From Naematelia aurantialba (lineage: Eukaryota > Basidiomycota > Tremellomycetes > Tremellales > Naemateliaceae), in contig JAKFAO010000005.1 in the NCBI GenBank assembly GCA_021527695.1, forward strand, positions 1,054,001-1,118,000: a DNA stretch of 64,000 bases. Reading direction: 5' to 3'. This document shows, in pieces, positions 35,857-52,563 of this stretch; the first letter of the stretch is position 1, and the number at the start of each line of letters is the position of its first letter. The position numbers and the translations under genes were made by a program. Below the pieces are notes generated by a model. It was not told the origin of the DNA. It searched no databases and saw only the letters and a list, made by a program, of their open reading frames with translations.

Positions 35857-38800
35857 ATGCCTTCGACCCACTCGCGGCATTCATCTGCCATCTCGACTTC
35901 TGCAGCTGTGCGCAGCTCGTCACCTTCTCCCGCGGCATCGCCTGTCTCTCCCTCGGCGGAAGGACTATCAAGGCGTCTCAGCTGGAACCGGAATCGTGAC
36001 GATACATCGTCCGCACAGGATGCACATGCTCGCGCCGCACTCGGTCTTGCCGCCCCATCTAGAACGCATCTCATGACGCCTTCAGCTCCTGTCGACGAGT
36101 ATGACATGGGCGACATTACCCCTTCTGGGTCGACTGCCAAGCCCTTCTTCCACCAATTCCAGTCGGAAGGGTCCCTTACTTCGGTGGAGATAGGTTCCAA
36201 CCCTGACGAAGGCGACGAAGAGGATAATCGGGACAGAGAGATGTTGTCGCCAAACGCCGAGGCTATCGGCGGCCATCACCGTCGACAGCTGAGCCGACGT
36301 GTGTATGATGAGGACGGTGTAGCAAGGTCACCAGGACCAGCCCGACTCGCTTCAATGGTCAGTCGCAGTCCGACATTTCGCTCCGTATCGAGGACACTGC
36401 GAAAGGCGAGCGTGCGAGTCGTCAATATCTTCGGTTCCGATCATGACGATGGAAGAATGAGGCTTGGAGACGAGTACGAGAGCAGCGAGGACCTCGATAA
36501 GAAGGACGAAGAGGATCTTGGGCAGATTCCACTGCCTAAAGTGGATTCAAAACCTCCCCCGCGACCCGATCCAATGCCACCAGAACGCCTCAGGGGCCGG
36601 ACGTTGTGTCTGTTCAATTCAAGCAGTAGGACACGACGGGTCATGGATGCCATGATGGGATGGCAGTAAGTGGCACGTCCTACCTTCCATGCCCTTCCAT
36701 GCTCACGCAGGGTGCAGATTCACCGAGCCCATCATACTGCTCATGATCATCGCCAACGTCATTGTCCTTGCCATACAATCTGCCCAGAGCCTGAACGAAC
36801 CACGCCATGATCCCGGGTACTTTCAATCCTGGGAAGATGTGGTTCTGCTTGTACTGTTCTCTATCTTCACGTGAGCGGGATTGCAACATCAGTGTCTGAC
36901 CTCACAGTCTCGAAATGTTTGCCCGGATCATCGTCACGGGCTTGATATTCGATCCTGAGACTTCACTCCGCGAATTCCTCTTCGGCTCCAGTGGCCTTGT
37001 TTCAGTCTTACAGAGGAAGTTCACAACTGCCCAAAATAATCTTCAGCGCTCTTCAACCCGATCAGGGCCTCGTCGCGCCGTCTGGCGTTCACAGGCTCCG
37101 CCGAGCGCGTATCCGAACCCGAAACGTTCTCTAGGTGTGTTCACCGAAGCGCCATTCCAAGCCGCCGTGTCGAAGCAAAAGGCAATTTCGGCGCAGATGC
37201 GGCCATATCTGCGACATTCGTGGCATCGGATCGACATGATTGCCGTCATTGCATTCTGGATCACGTTCCTCCTCGCTGTGACCGGACAAGAGACGACAGC
37301 TCAGCAGCACGTCTACCTGTTTCGAGCGCTCAGCGTCTTGCGTGCCTGTCGCCTTTTGGTCATCACGAGCGGAACAACCACAATCCTGCATTCGCTGAAA
37401 CGCGCTGGCCCGCTGCTGATCACTGTCGCCTATTTCCTCGTTTTCGCTGGCTGCATATTCTCTATCATTGGTGTGCAGAGCTTTCGAGGCTCCTACAGGC
37501 GACAATGCTTTCTGACCGACCCGACAAACAGCTCCAATATTATTCAGCTCGACCAGCAGTGTGGTGGACACTTGAACGAAACATCATTAAGCAACGCCCG
37601 ATACCTTGACATCGATGGCCAGGTATCGGATGTTGGCGCCAAAGGCTACATATGTCCGTTGAACCAGGTCTGTCGGGTGCGTATTCTGTTGTTCTTTTGC
37701 ACCGTGTGCGCTGATGGTGGGCCTGCAGACTGCAGACAGCAATCCGAATGGCGGATCAAATAGCTTTGACAACATCTTCCTCGCGCTCGTTCAAATTGTC
37801 ATTATTGCCTCAATCAATACATGGTCGCCAATGATGTACATGGCAATGGACAGCGATTTTTTCAGCTCGTCGCTGTATTTCATTGTCGCGGTCATCGTGC
37901 TCAACTTTTGGTTGATCAATCTCTTGGTCGCCGTGGTTGTCAATACATTCAAGAGCATTCGTGCTGATACGAAAAAGTCGGCGTTTGGTGCAGATGAGTA
38001 CGTGAAGGCTAGCTCCACTCGTGAATGGACTGACCAAGCATCTAGCACTGTAACTGGGATAGATCCACAATGGATATCTGAACACAAGAGAACCAAGATT
38101 GGCTCCGTGCTGCGGATGTACGAAAAGACAGCACTGTTCTGGGTTCTACTCGCCTTGACCGATGTCATCGCTCAGGGCACACGAGCAGCAGACTCCTCGC
38201 CTGAACATCTCTTGCTCCTAAGTATGCCCTGCAACCCCGCCTCCACTCCATGCCGAATGACACAGCTGACAGCGCGACAGAACATCTCGAGCTTGCTTTC
38301 ACCTTGGCGTTCGACCTGGAGATCATCATCCGATTTGTTGGCCATTTACCTGATTGGCGATCTTTCTTTGGGCGGGGCCGTAATGCGTTTGACCTCTTCT
38401 TGGCCATTGGCTGTTCAATCATACAAATACCTGCTATCACCAATAGCTCGATTTACCCCTGGTTGACCATCTTTCAACTACTGAGGTGGTACCGAGTCAT
38501 TCTGGCCTTTCCGAGGATGAAGCCACTCTTGGTTAGCACACCACATGCTCTTCAGTACCGAAGGCTAACATGCTCTCACAGACAACGATGTTTGGTAGCT
38601 TTGCGGGTTTGCTGAACATGGTCATCTTCCTCTTCCTCATGAATTTCATCGGCGCTTTGATGGTGCATCCTTCCCCATACCTACTGGACGCCTGTACTAA
38701 ATGTATCTACAGGCTGTGCAGCTGTTCAGGGGCGACCTGCCATCTGACGACGGAGTCATTACGTTCGCACAGACGTACAACTCGTTTCTCGCCATGTATC

Positions 38801-41800
38801 AGGTAGGTGAATCTGGGTTGTATGATGTTGCACGCCTGACCTCCGGTAGATCTTCTCGTCGGAGAATTGGACGGACATCCTGTACAATGCAATGAGCGCC
38901 GAGTCGCAATGGACACAATCATGGCTAGCCGCAATCTTTCTGTGCGGCTGGTTCCTGTTCGCGAATTGTGAGTGTGACGGTCTGTGATGGAAGAACACCT
39001 GACGGCATGTCAGTCGTGGTGCTTCAGATGTTCATCGCTGTCATCAACGAGGTGAGACTGCTTTCAACTGGGTGAGATGCGCTGACGCGGAAAACAAGAA
39101 CTTTCAAGTCGCCGAGGAGCAGAAGAGGAAACAGCAGGTCGAGGCGTTCATCCGTAAAACCGAACCTCAATCGGTTCACGTCAGCTGGATTGATCGCTTG
39201 AACCCCTACCGACTCATGGCACCACGTCACGACGCAGTCAAAGTTGACACTCTGCCAGCGAATCTAGTCCTTCCTCTGCGAAAGAGCGTCGGGCCCGATA
39301 TTGGCTTCGGCCTCACAGAGCGGTATCCAGTGGATAGTGCCAAAAGCGCGATGCAAAGATTGCTTGGACGAGAGACACCAGAGAAGGAGTTCCCGCTTCG
39401 TCGATTCGGTCGACCGCGGTCTGCTAGGATAGAAGACCTCAACGATGATGAGGCAGATGATCGAGGATTGTCAGTGGCGACTTGCGAGCTTGAATTAAGC
39501 TGATATAAACTCAGGACCGACCTATTGCCGCCGCTCAGTGCTGGGCCTTCTGCAGACGAGCATCTGGACGCTCTGCGCGAACGACGCAACCAGCAAGCGG
39601 ACTTCATCGCCGCACATCCCAGCTTTGATCGAAGTCTTTGGCTGTTCAAGCAGAGCAGCCCACTACGGCGCTTCTGCCAGGGCTGCGTGCCGCCAGCATA
39701 TGGCGAGCGTATCTTCGGTCGCAAAGCGGATCCGAATCTTCGCCTCGTCGTGAAAGCCATCATGTTCTGCACGGTCGTAGCAAGTATCGTTGTCGCCGCT
39801 ATCGCCACTCCCAACTATCGGAAGACTTACTACTCGGAGCACGGTATGCATCGTGGCACATGGTTCGATCTGGTCGAAGTTGCCCTTGGTTCGGTGTTCA
39901 TCCTCGAAGCCTTGATCAAGATCGTGGCCGACGGGTTCGTCTTTGCGCCTAATGCCTACTTGTTGTCCTTCTGGAACATCCTCGACTTCAGCATCCTCAT
40001 CACGTTGCTGGTAAACACGACCACGTCACTCATCTTCATTGGGGGGCTCAGCCGGGTGACACGATCGCTCAAGAGCTTCAGAGCACTTCGGCTGATCACA
40101 CTCTTTGATCGACTGCGAGATACCTTGCATGCGGTGCTGTTCGCCGGCGCCCTTAAAATCCTGGATGCTTCGATTTTGATGGCCCTGTACATCATTCCTT
40201 TTGCCGTCTGGGGGTGAGTTTCTTATGTGCATGTAAGCCAACGAAGCTGACTTTGTCGAGGCTCAACATATTTGCTGGATTACTGTACTCGTGCAACGAC
40301 GACGCTTCGTCTGGCATAGACTCATGTTTCGGCGAATACTCGGCGTCACCGGTCGACAGCTCGCTTTCGTTCCTCGCTCCTCGTGTATGGGCCAATCCCG
40401 GGCTCGACGACGCTACGAGCGTGTGGTCGTTTGACTCGTTTCGCGAGGCCGTGTTGATTCAATTCGAAGTCGTCTCGCTGGAAGGATGGATCGACGTCAT
40501 GCAATCGCTCATGAATGTTGTTGGTCGGGACCAGCAGCCTCAAGACAATGCTTCGCAGTGGAATGCGATTTACGCGTTGCTGTACAACCTCTTTGGTGGA
40601 GTCATCATACTCACGCTTTTTGTTTCGTACGTCACTTGCTGGACCAGATACAGGACTCAGCCACAGAGACGGTGCTGACAGCACTGCGCAGAATCATCAT
40701 CGAGAACTTCAGCTCGCGGTCTGGGAACGCCCTGCTGACAACGGAGCAAAGGCGCTGGGTGGACTTGTCAAAATTCATCAAGGCTCAAACGCCGTCCCAG
40801 TTGCCTAAGAACAGACCGGAGTCGGGACTCCGGGCTTGGTGTTACGAACGAGCGACGAGCAAGAATGGGTATTGGGCCACTGCATTTACAGGGATCTACT
40901 ATATCCATATCCTGCTGCTGATGTGAGTTGCTCCCTCGGCTCTACACCTTGCTCTATCTTCAACATGTTTCACGACTCGTTCCACCTTGCTCTATCTTCA
41001 ACGTTTCTGGACTCTTTCCCCGCTCTATCTCTGAAATTCATCCTCAACTCTATGCTTGCAGGCGGGCTGACAGCTTCAGGATGGAAGACTTCTCCGACAA
41101 CATCCTCTCCGATGTGCAGCTGGGTATGTAGGCACTTGACTCTCTTCTGCGGCACAGGGCTCACCTCAGACGTAGACTGGATCTTCCTCTTCCTGTCTAT
41201 GCTTTACGCTATCGACCTCGTCGTCCGCTTCTACGGTCTAGGCTTCAAAAGCTTCCGGGCGAATGGATGGAACCTCTTCGACGTCTTTGTAGTCAGCGGC
41301 AGTTTCGCCACCACCATTCCCGCTCTTCGGGCGACCACGAGCGGTGTTCCCGGCACAGACGTCATCATCCAGCTCCAAAAGCTGTTCCTGGTTTCGATCT
41401 CGCTCAAGCTCGTGCAGCGTATCAGCTCGCTCAACCAGCTGTTCAAGACCTCTGTGTTAGTCTGCCTCCAAGACAGTGACCGAACAAGGGACGTTCAGAA
41501 GCTGACGTGCAAATAGTGCCAGTCTCCCGGCCATTGGGAACCTCTTCCTACTCTGGGCGACACTGTTCATCTTCTTCTCCATCCTGTATATGGAGGTGTT
41601 TGGCTTGACCAAGATGGGAAACAATGCGGGAACTCGGTTCCAGAACTACTATTCGTTTGGTAATACGCTCATCATGCTCGCATTTATGTCTACTGGGTGA
41701 GATTTCTGCATATTTACGATTTACGATTTCTGCTGACATCGTTTAGCGAAGGCTGGAATGGATATATGCACGACTTGTAAGGGCCCCTCTTCCTCCCCTC

Positions 41801-43723
41801 CGTCCCTCCCCCGACGGAACTTGAGAGGCTTCGAAGAATACTGAAGGAAAATAGCACTCTCTCCTTCCCTCGCTGCACCGAGGACACGAATTATTTCCAG
41901 TCTGATTGCGGAAGCTCGTCTTGGGCGTATGGCCTGTTCATCAGCTGGAACATTGTCTCGATGTGAGTCGCACCTGGCTATACTCGCTTGATGATGGCAC
42001 TAACGGCTTACCAGGTACATTTTCGTCAACATGTTCACTGGTGTTGTCGTCGAGTCCTTTGCATATGTGTATCAGATGCCTGGTGGGGCATCGCTCAATC
42101 GCGAGGAGATGCGTAAGTCCAGCGGCGAGTCGCGGAGACAGGCTAAGATAGTTGCTATTGTAGGGGCATTCAAAAAGATTTGGGCAGAATTCGATACGGA
42201 ACGGACAGGCTACATCAAGCGCAAGGACTTTGTACCGTTCTTCTCTGTGAGTAGGGAAACCTTTCCCTCGAGACCTCGAGTGGAGGGTATCGAGCTGACA
42301 GATGACCAGCGGCTCTCGGGTGTGTTTGAAGTCAGGGCCTATCCGGTCGAATACAGCATACCGAGTCTAGTACGGAACAGCATTCCCGACCCAGTCGCCA
42401 ATGCCTCTGGCAAGCTGTTGGTAGCGGCAGGCGTGAAACGGGCGGTCGATGTTCGTCACGTCGAGGCGCAGATTGCGCAGATCGATTTCCGCAAAGTGCG
42501 AGAACGGCGCCAGCTGTTTGCGCGCTTGTACAACGAGGCGAGGATATCCGAGGAGCCGGGGAAGGGGATCAGCTTTACCGCGATGCTCATGATGCTGAGC
42601 CACTACAAGCTCATAGACGACGAGAACGCTCTCCAGTGAGATCATTGTTCTCATTGTCAAATCCAATCTCCATGTCGAATGGGCTGATTGTGGTGCTGAT
42701 GCTGATGCTGATGCTGACGCTGATGCTCGACTAGGCTGGACGACCTCCTCGTTCGGCGCGCCAAGACAGACCGGGTAACCGACCTGGTCAACCTCGATCG
42801 GGTGCGGGGCCTGCTGCGCACAATATACTGGCGCCGCCGGTTCCTGGCGTCCCGCGACGAACGGCGTCGTACCCTCAACGCCGAGGCTGACGGGATCCCC
42901 GCGATCGTCCTGGAGCCGATGCCTGCATCGCCACCGGCATCCACACCCGCAGCGAGATCCACGTCCGCGAACCGCGACGAGGCCAATCCGTTTGACCATC
43001 CACTTGGCCATCCCCTCGCTCCAGACTCGTCGCCTCAGACGAACTCGCATACTCCCGATTTCTCTCTCAGCCCCCAGTCCCAATCTCACTCCCAACCACA
43101 ATCTCAACCCCACTCCCAACCGCAATCTCAACCCCACTCTCAACCCCAGTCACCCGAGACGAAGTCGGGTTCAGTGTCCTTCGCCAGTTCCCCTGATACG
43201 TCCGCCAACGCCAACGCCAACACCAACGTCGTCAGCACCCCGGAGCCCTCGCCAACCCTCTCCGTGGCGCGTCGGGGGTATTCCCATTCGGATTCCCGCC
43301 CGGCGCTGGGCCGGCAGTTGTCAGATAGCAGCATGCTGTCGTCAGAAGACGCGCATTATAGACGGTCAGTCGTCCTGTCCCTGGTTTGCGTGTCGACTTG
43401 ACTGACACGAGCAGAGATTCGCCCTCCGAAGAAAGCCAGGACGACTACGTGGCTTCGTCGGCTGCCTTGTGGGGTGGTGAGCGTCTCCCGTTCCCTTTCT
43501 CGTTTCTCCGGCCTGTTGTCCGTCCCTTGCCTCTCTCTCTCTATGTGGTGAAGAGCATTCTCCCGCCCATCGCCGCTGTGTCTTGTCCATTATATCTGTC
43601 CTTGATCCCCCTTCTCACTAGCCCCATGGTCTTACCACTGTCTCACTGTCTCACCGTGCAAGATCGAGCTCACACCGTCTTTCAGATATGATGAGAGAAG
43701 CAAACGACCAGGAAAACCAATAA
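35857..43723 (+). CDS. CCH1: Voltage-gated high-affinity calcium channel alpha subunit Cch1
   Basis: Cch1 is the fungal plasma-membrane calcium channel pore and works with Mid1. Twenty-four exons sum to 6372 nt, 2123 aa, with every junction in phase. Four ion-transport repeats follow a Ser/Pro-rich cytosolic N-terminus. Repeat I starts at [17 protein letters not shown] with S4-like LRACRLL and pore [16 protein letters not shown]. Repeat II has [17 protein letters not shown] and pore [13 protein letters not shown]. Repeat III has S4 [18 protein letters not shown] and pore [13 protein letters not shown]. Repeat IV has pore [17 protein letters not shown]. The selectivity positions therefore read N/E/E/E, which I believe is usual for fungal Cch1. 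An EF-hand-like [20 protein letters not shown] and IQ-like helices follow. The tail is low-complexity (Gln/Pro/Ser/His). The last two exons add a short acidic end. The repeat IV filter is partly in a 30-nt exon (41747-41776). Confidence 0.95.
43069..43159 (+). repeat. In-frame SQPQ/SHSQPQ coding repeat in CCH1 tail
   Basis: Degenerate CAATCTCACTCCCAACCA-like units encode alternating Gln/Pro/Ser/His residues in the cytosolic C-terminus. The region is low complexity and keeps frame. Confidence 0.85.
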
Positions 43724-44130
43724 CGAGTGCGAACGAAATTGCCATGCGCCACGCAGCATGAGAGCTTAGAGGACACGATGCTTCTGTACAGGAGCGTAAT
43801 CCATACGACCTCTAGTGAAAAATGTGATCATCAGTCCCAGCAGAACGAATACCTGCTCTGGTCCTCATTATGTTGACAGGTACCGCTCTCGTCGGCCCGT
43901 GATAATCTTGGCATTCTTGGCTTGGACAATCATGAAGCGCATTAAATACGTGCATGTACGCGCATATCCCTCGAAGATGACGGGTCCCAACTATAAGATA
44001 CAACGCTTGCCCTGTAAATCCGCTTCTCCGACTTTCCCAATTCTTCAACTGCCGATGAGTGTCCCAGCGTTGCACGCATATCACTGCTTGACGACCCACA
44101 GTCCCCCCCCTCAGATTGCGCTCAGATAGC
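43724..44130. other. Convergent gap CCH1 / SMC3
   Basis: This 407 bp gap holds two 3' flanks. A C-run is present near 44103-44110. No gene is supported. Confidence 0.55.
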
Positions 44131-48835
<4,705 letters not shown>

Positions 48836-49434
48836 CGCGTCACTGAACGACGTGTTGCTGGTGTCGAGGATATCGACCGCGAAGGAAGAGGGAAGGAAAT
48901 GGCCGACGCGCTCATAATGTCGAGGCACGACGCGTCTGACTGGACTGTTTCATTAATATTACGTAAGTGATGATTGTCGTCAGCGGTGGGTGTAGCCGGA
49001 TTTCTGTGTCTGTGCACTTTGCATCTGTAGAAGGCCAAGGTCAAGAGGATGAGCTTTCCTGGGGACTACAATGGCGCAATACCACCAGCGTAGGTCCAGT
49101 CCCATGTACAGGAGTAACATATGAGGCGTGACCGTAGGCAAGGAGCTGATACATCCCAGCTCGGCAATGTACGGTATCGCTGGGGGCCGAGGACCACCTC
49201 CTCGACCGGGTCAGGACGACGACTTTGATACGTACTGCGCGATACAATTTGGAGACGTCGATCCATCTGTGGCTGACATCGCAGAGCTGAGAAAGTGAGC
49301 TTCTGTCCCTACGCAGGTTTACTGAGTCTCTCTCCCACCGTCTCACCTAGCCGGAGCTCTAAGGGAGAAGAGCATTGCGTTTCAACCAGGCAACGGACGC
49401 CTAGCTTTTTCGAATAGTGCATGAGCGTGAACTG
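48836..49434. promoter_or_regulatory. Divergent promoter region SMC3 / TDP1
   Basis: A 599 bp gap between divergent starts of two DNA-maintenance genes. Shared control is possible but not shown. I searched by eye for an MluI-box-like ACGCGT and did not find a clear one. No gene is supported. Confidence 0.5.
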
Positions 49435-52400
49435 ATGGGACACAGAGCCGCTTGGGCAACGTGGAAGATCTCCGCTCCATCTGGATCTCGCGGCCCCTCC
49501 ACCTCGAGACACGCCGAGGAAGACGACGAGCTCGCAAGGTCAGCAGCCCCGTTTCGTCCTCCTCACCACCTCTGCCCTACCGCGTCCAAGTCGGCGGTAC
49601 TGGAAACTCACATTCATTCAGGGCGTTAGCTTTGTCGGCGCAGGAGCACGAGCAGCAGAAACGACCACGGCGGCACTCGGTCATCGTCATTGATGATAGC
49701 GATGACGAGGACGCTGGGGATGCGGAGACGGCGAGAGCTTTGGCTGCCAGCGTCGCGTATGAGGGGGAAAGAGCGGCCAAGAGGCAAAGGCGGGAACAGA
49801 CGCCCGAGGAAGAGAGGCGGATGTTGGCTGAGTGAGTTGCTAACCAAAATAAAGATCTCTCCCCCTTCCCCTTCCCTCTTCCTTCTTTCTTCCTTCTCTC
49901 TCCTTTCTGTTTTCTTCCTCGTCCCGCTTTGCATCCTCCTGACTTCAACCTCTCCCCTCTTCTTGTTGCATGCCTCGCAAGCACTGACAGCTTGAAGGGC
50001 TTTGGCAGCTTCGCTCGCGCAGGAGCAGGCACAAGCCGATGCACCGCCGGCAGACGAGGCGCAAGACAACTCGGATAACGACGCAAATATCGAAGCGGGA
50101 ACGGTAGAATACCTGGCCTGGCGCCAGGCGTTCCGAGAGGAAGAGCTTCGGCGCCGAGGAGCACGGTCTGGGAAGACATCGGCAAACCCTACTCCAGCGG
50201 CATCGCCACCTCGGCCTGCATCCCAAACCGCCTCCTCATCCACCGCAACTACCCTGGATCTCAAGGCCCTCATGGGTGATCGTGCTCAGCTGGAGAAGGA
50301 AAGGCTGGCGCGTCAGGCCGCTCGGCAAGCTGGTGCTGCTCGGGTGAAACCCAAGCCCCCTTCAACATCAGATTCCAGACCAGCAATCCACGCTCGCCCG
50401 ATCGCTGTGGCTGGGACCATCCAAGGTCCATACCTTGTCGTCTATTGGGAATGGATCGTCGGCGTCTACATCTACGTCCTCCGCGTCAAAAGGCGCACGA
50501 GAACCTACTACGATGGACGGGTATCGGTACCGACCGACCGATCATCCGCTGCAAGCGGCCGGACCGTTCCCTAAGGATGCTGCGGGCGAGTTCTACCCAG
50601 ACGGCGAGCTACGACATGTGGCGCTCTCTATTGTTCCCCCTACAGCTGAGCGCACCTTCCGCCCACAGGATATGATAGGAGCCGTGAGTTTATCTACCCT
50701 CCCCCCAGGTGCGCTGCTGACGGGATCGGAGAAATCGGAAATTGCCTTCATCATCATGAGCAGTTTTGTCATTGACGATGAATGGCTCGCGACGATCATG
50801 CCGTCACCGAAAGACGTGCCGACCATCATGATCCGCCCACATCCGAAGGACAGGCACGCGCAGCTGAATGGAGCGGTGGTAGCTATGGAATCGGGAGAGG
50901 TTGTTTGTCATCCAAAGATGATGTCGTCTTGGGGGTGAGTGGGACTCGTCCCCCGGCTGCAGATGGCTTACATGGCTGGCAAGGTCTGCTCATATGAAAT
51001 TTGCTTGGGTAGGTCGAAAATGACGTTTTCCTTCTCGTCTGACGCGTCGAACGCAGATTTTCTACAATACTGGACGACTCAGAGTGGCAATCTCGACAGC
51101 AAACATGGTTCCGTATGACTGGGAGATCATCGAGAATGTGAGGGCCCGAATCTCTCCATCGCCTTGGATGAAGAGAACCCAGCTGATCACGAGTCCCGTT
51201 ATAGACGGTCTTCATTCAGGACTTCCTACCTCCGCAGTCTTCTGCGGCTGTCACCTCTCGCATGGGCAATGATTTCCGTCATTCCTTCATCGACCTTTTC
51301 AATCACCTCAAGCTACCCAGAGGCCTGAGACAACTCAAGGCTTCACATCGTGCTGGACACTTGATCCAGCTTGATCCCGCAGACAATTGCGCAAATACAG
51401 CATTATGGGACTGGAGTAGAGTCAGGGTCCGATTAGTCTTGAGTATCGCCGGGACGTACGAGGGAACTAAGGAGATGGACAAGTGGGGTCTGTGCAGGTT
51501 AGCTCGAGTACTGGAAGAAGAGCGTTGGACAGCGGAGAACGGCGAGTTTGTGAGAGCAGAGTACCAGGTCAGGCCGACGGCGTTCGGTTGAGGCGAGCTG
51601 ACGAGACAAGGGGTCTTCGTTGGGCCAGTATTCCCTGGACTGGTTCGACTCGTTCTACCGCTCGTGCTGTGGTACAACGGCGCGGCATCTCCTAGAGAAG
51701 CCGAAGCCATCTGGGTGGCCGCCTATGAAGGTCTTGTTTCCGACTCTGGCGACGGTGGACGCAAGCCTCGGCGGGCGAGCTGTGAGCGAACCCTTCTTCC
51801 CGCTTTGCATCATCCGTTGCCTCATTTCACTACGCCTGGCTATCCTGCTGACTGTCTTGTAAGGGAGGGGGCACGATGTTCTGCGGCAAGGCTATGAACA
51901 GCGTGACGAGGCCGTTGTTCCATGATGCCAATTCCAAACGAGGTGGAGTGCTCATGCACACCAAGGTGGGACTGCGCTTTTCTTTCACGACACAGATCAC
52001 AGAACCCTGTTGACTGAAACCTTGTAGATGCTCATTGCAATCTTTGAGCCCCAGGGGCTGAACCTCGGTGTACCATTGGCGCCTCAGAACGGGAAGCGCA
52101 AGGCGGACGACCGAGAGGAACATACCGTGCAAGTGGGAGGATGGATCTACGTGGGCAGTCACAATTTTTCATCGGCTGCTTGGGTGCGTGGCTCCTATTC
52201 CAGCCGTTCAGCGTGCTCCACGCTCGTCGGTCTCGCTGACATTGTCCAGGGCACTGTGAACAAGAAGAACAAGCCCCCAACCTTGGCGGTCAAGAACTAT
52301 GAGATGGGCATTGTCTTTCCCCTTCGTGAGTGCGGCGATTTGTCAGAGGGTCCAGCCAGAGCGTTCGGTCTTGAACTGACGTGCACGTCTGATCAGCGCG

Positions 52401-52563
52401 AGGCAAGGCCAACGAGGTGGCAGACAAGGTGGCGCCGTACCGCCGTCCGCCACGGGCGTATGCTGCACACGACGTCCCTTGGGTGAGTGGTGGTCGAGAC
52501 CCATAGGGGGCACAGCGAGCTGAGACGGGACAGAGCCAGGACCTGATGCCTCGCGACGTTTGA
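49435..52563 (+). CDS. TDP1: Tyrosyl-DNA phosphodiesterase Tdp1 with UIM and SIM-like N-terminus
   Basis: Tdp1 removes topoisomerase I peptides from DNA 3' ends. Fourteen exons (49435-49538, 49622-49831, 49998-50425, 50493-50683, 50732-50934, 50984-51008, 51057-51137, 51205-51567, 51611-51781, 51864-51965, 52028-52183, 52250-52325, 52397-52482, 52534-52563) sum to 2226 nt, 741 aa. Residues 28-45, 64-81 and 96-113 match ubiquitin-interacting motifs (EEDDELARALALSAQEHE; ARALAASV; LAEALAASLAQEQ). Between them is HSVIVIDDSDDED, a SUMO-interaction type motif. Catalytic motif 1 is SAHMKFAW (H-x-K), from a 25-nt exon, followed by VAISTANMVPYDWEIIENTVFIQDF. Motif 2 is LMHTKMLI (H-x-K) with VGSHNFSSAAWG. 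The C-terminus is VPWSQDLMPRDV. The junctions 50425/50493 and 50683/50732 are chosen by phase and are the weakest. Confidence 0.88.
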
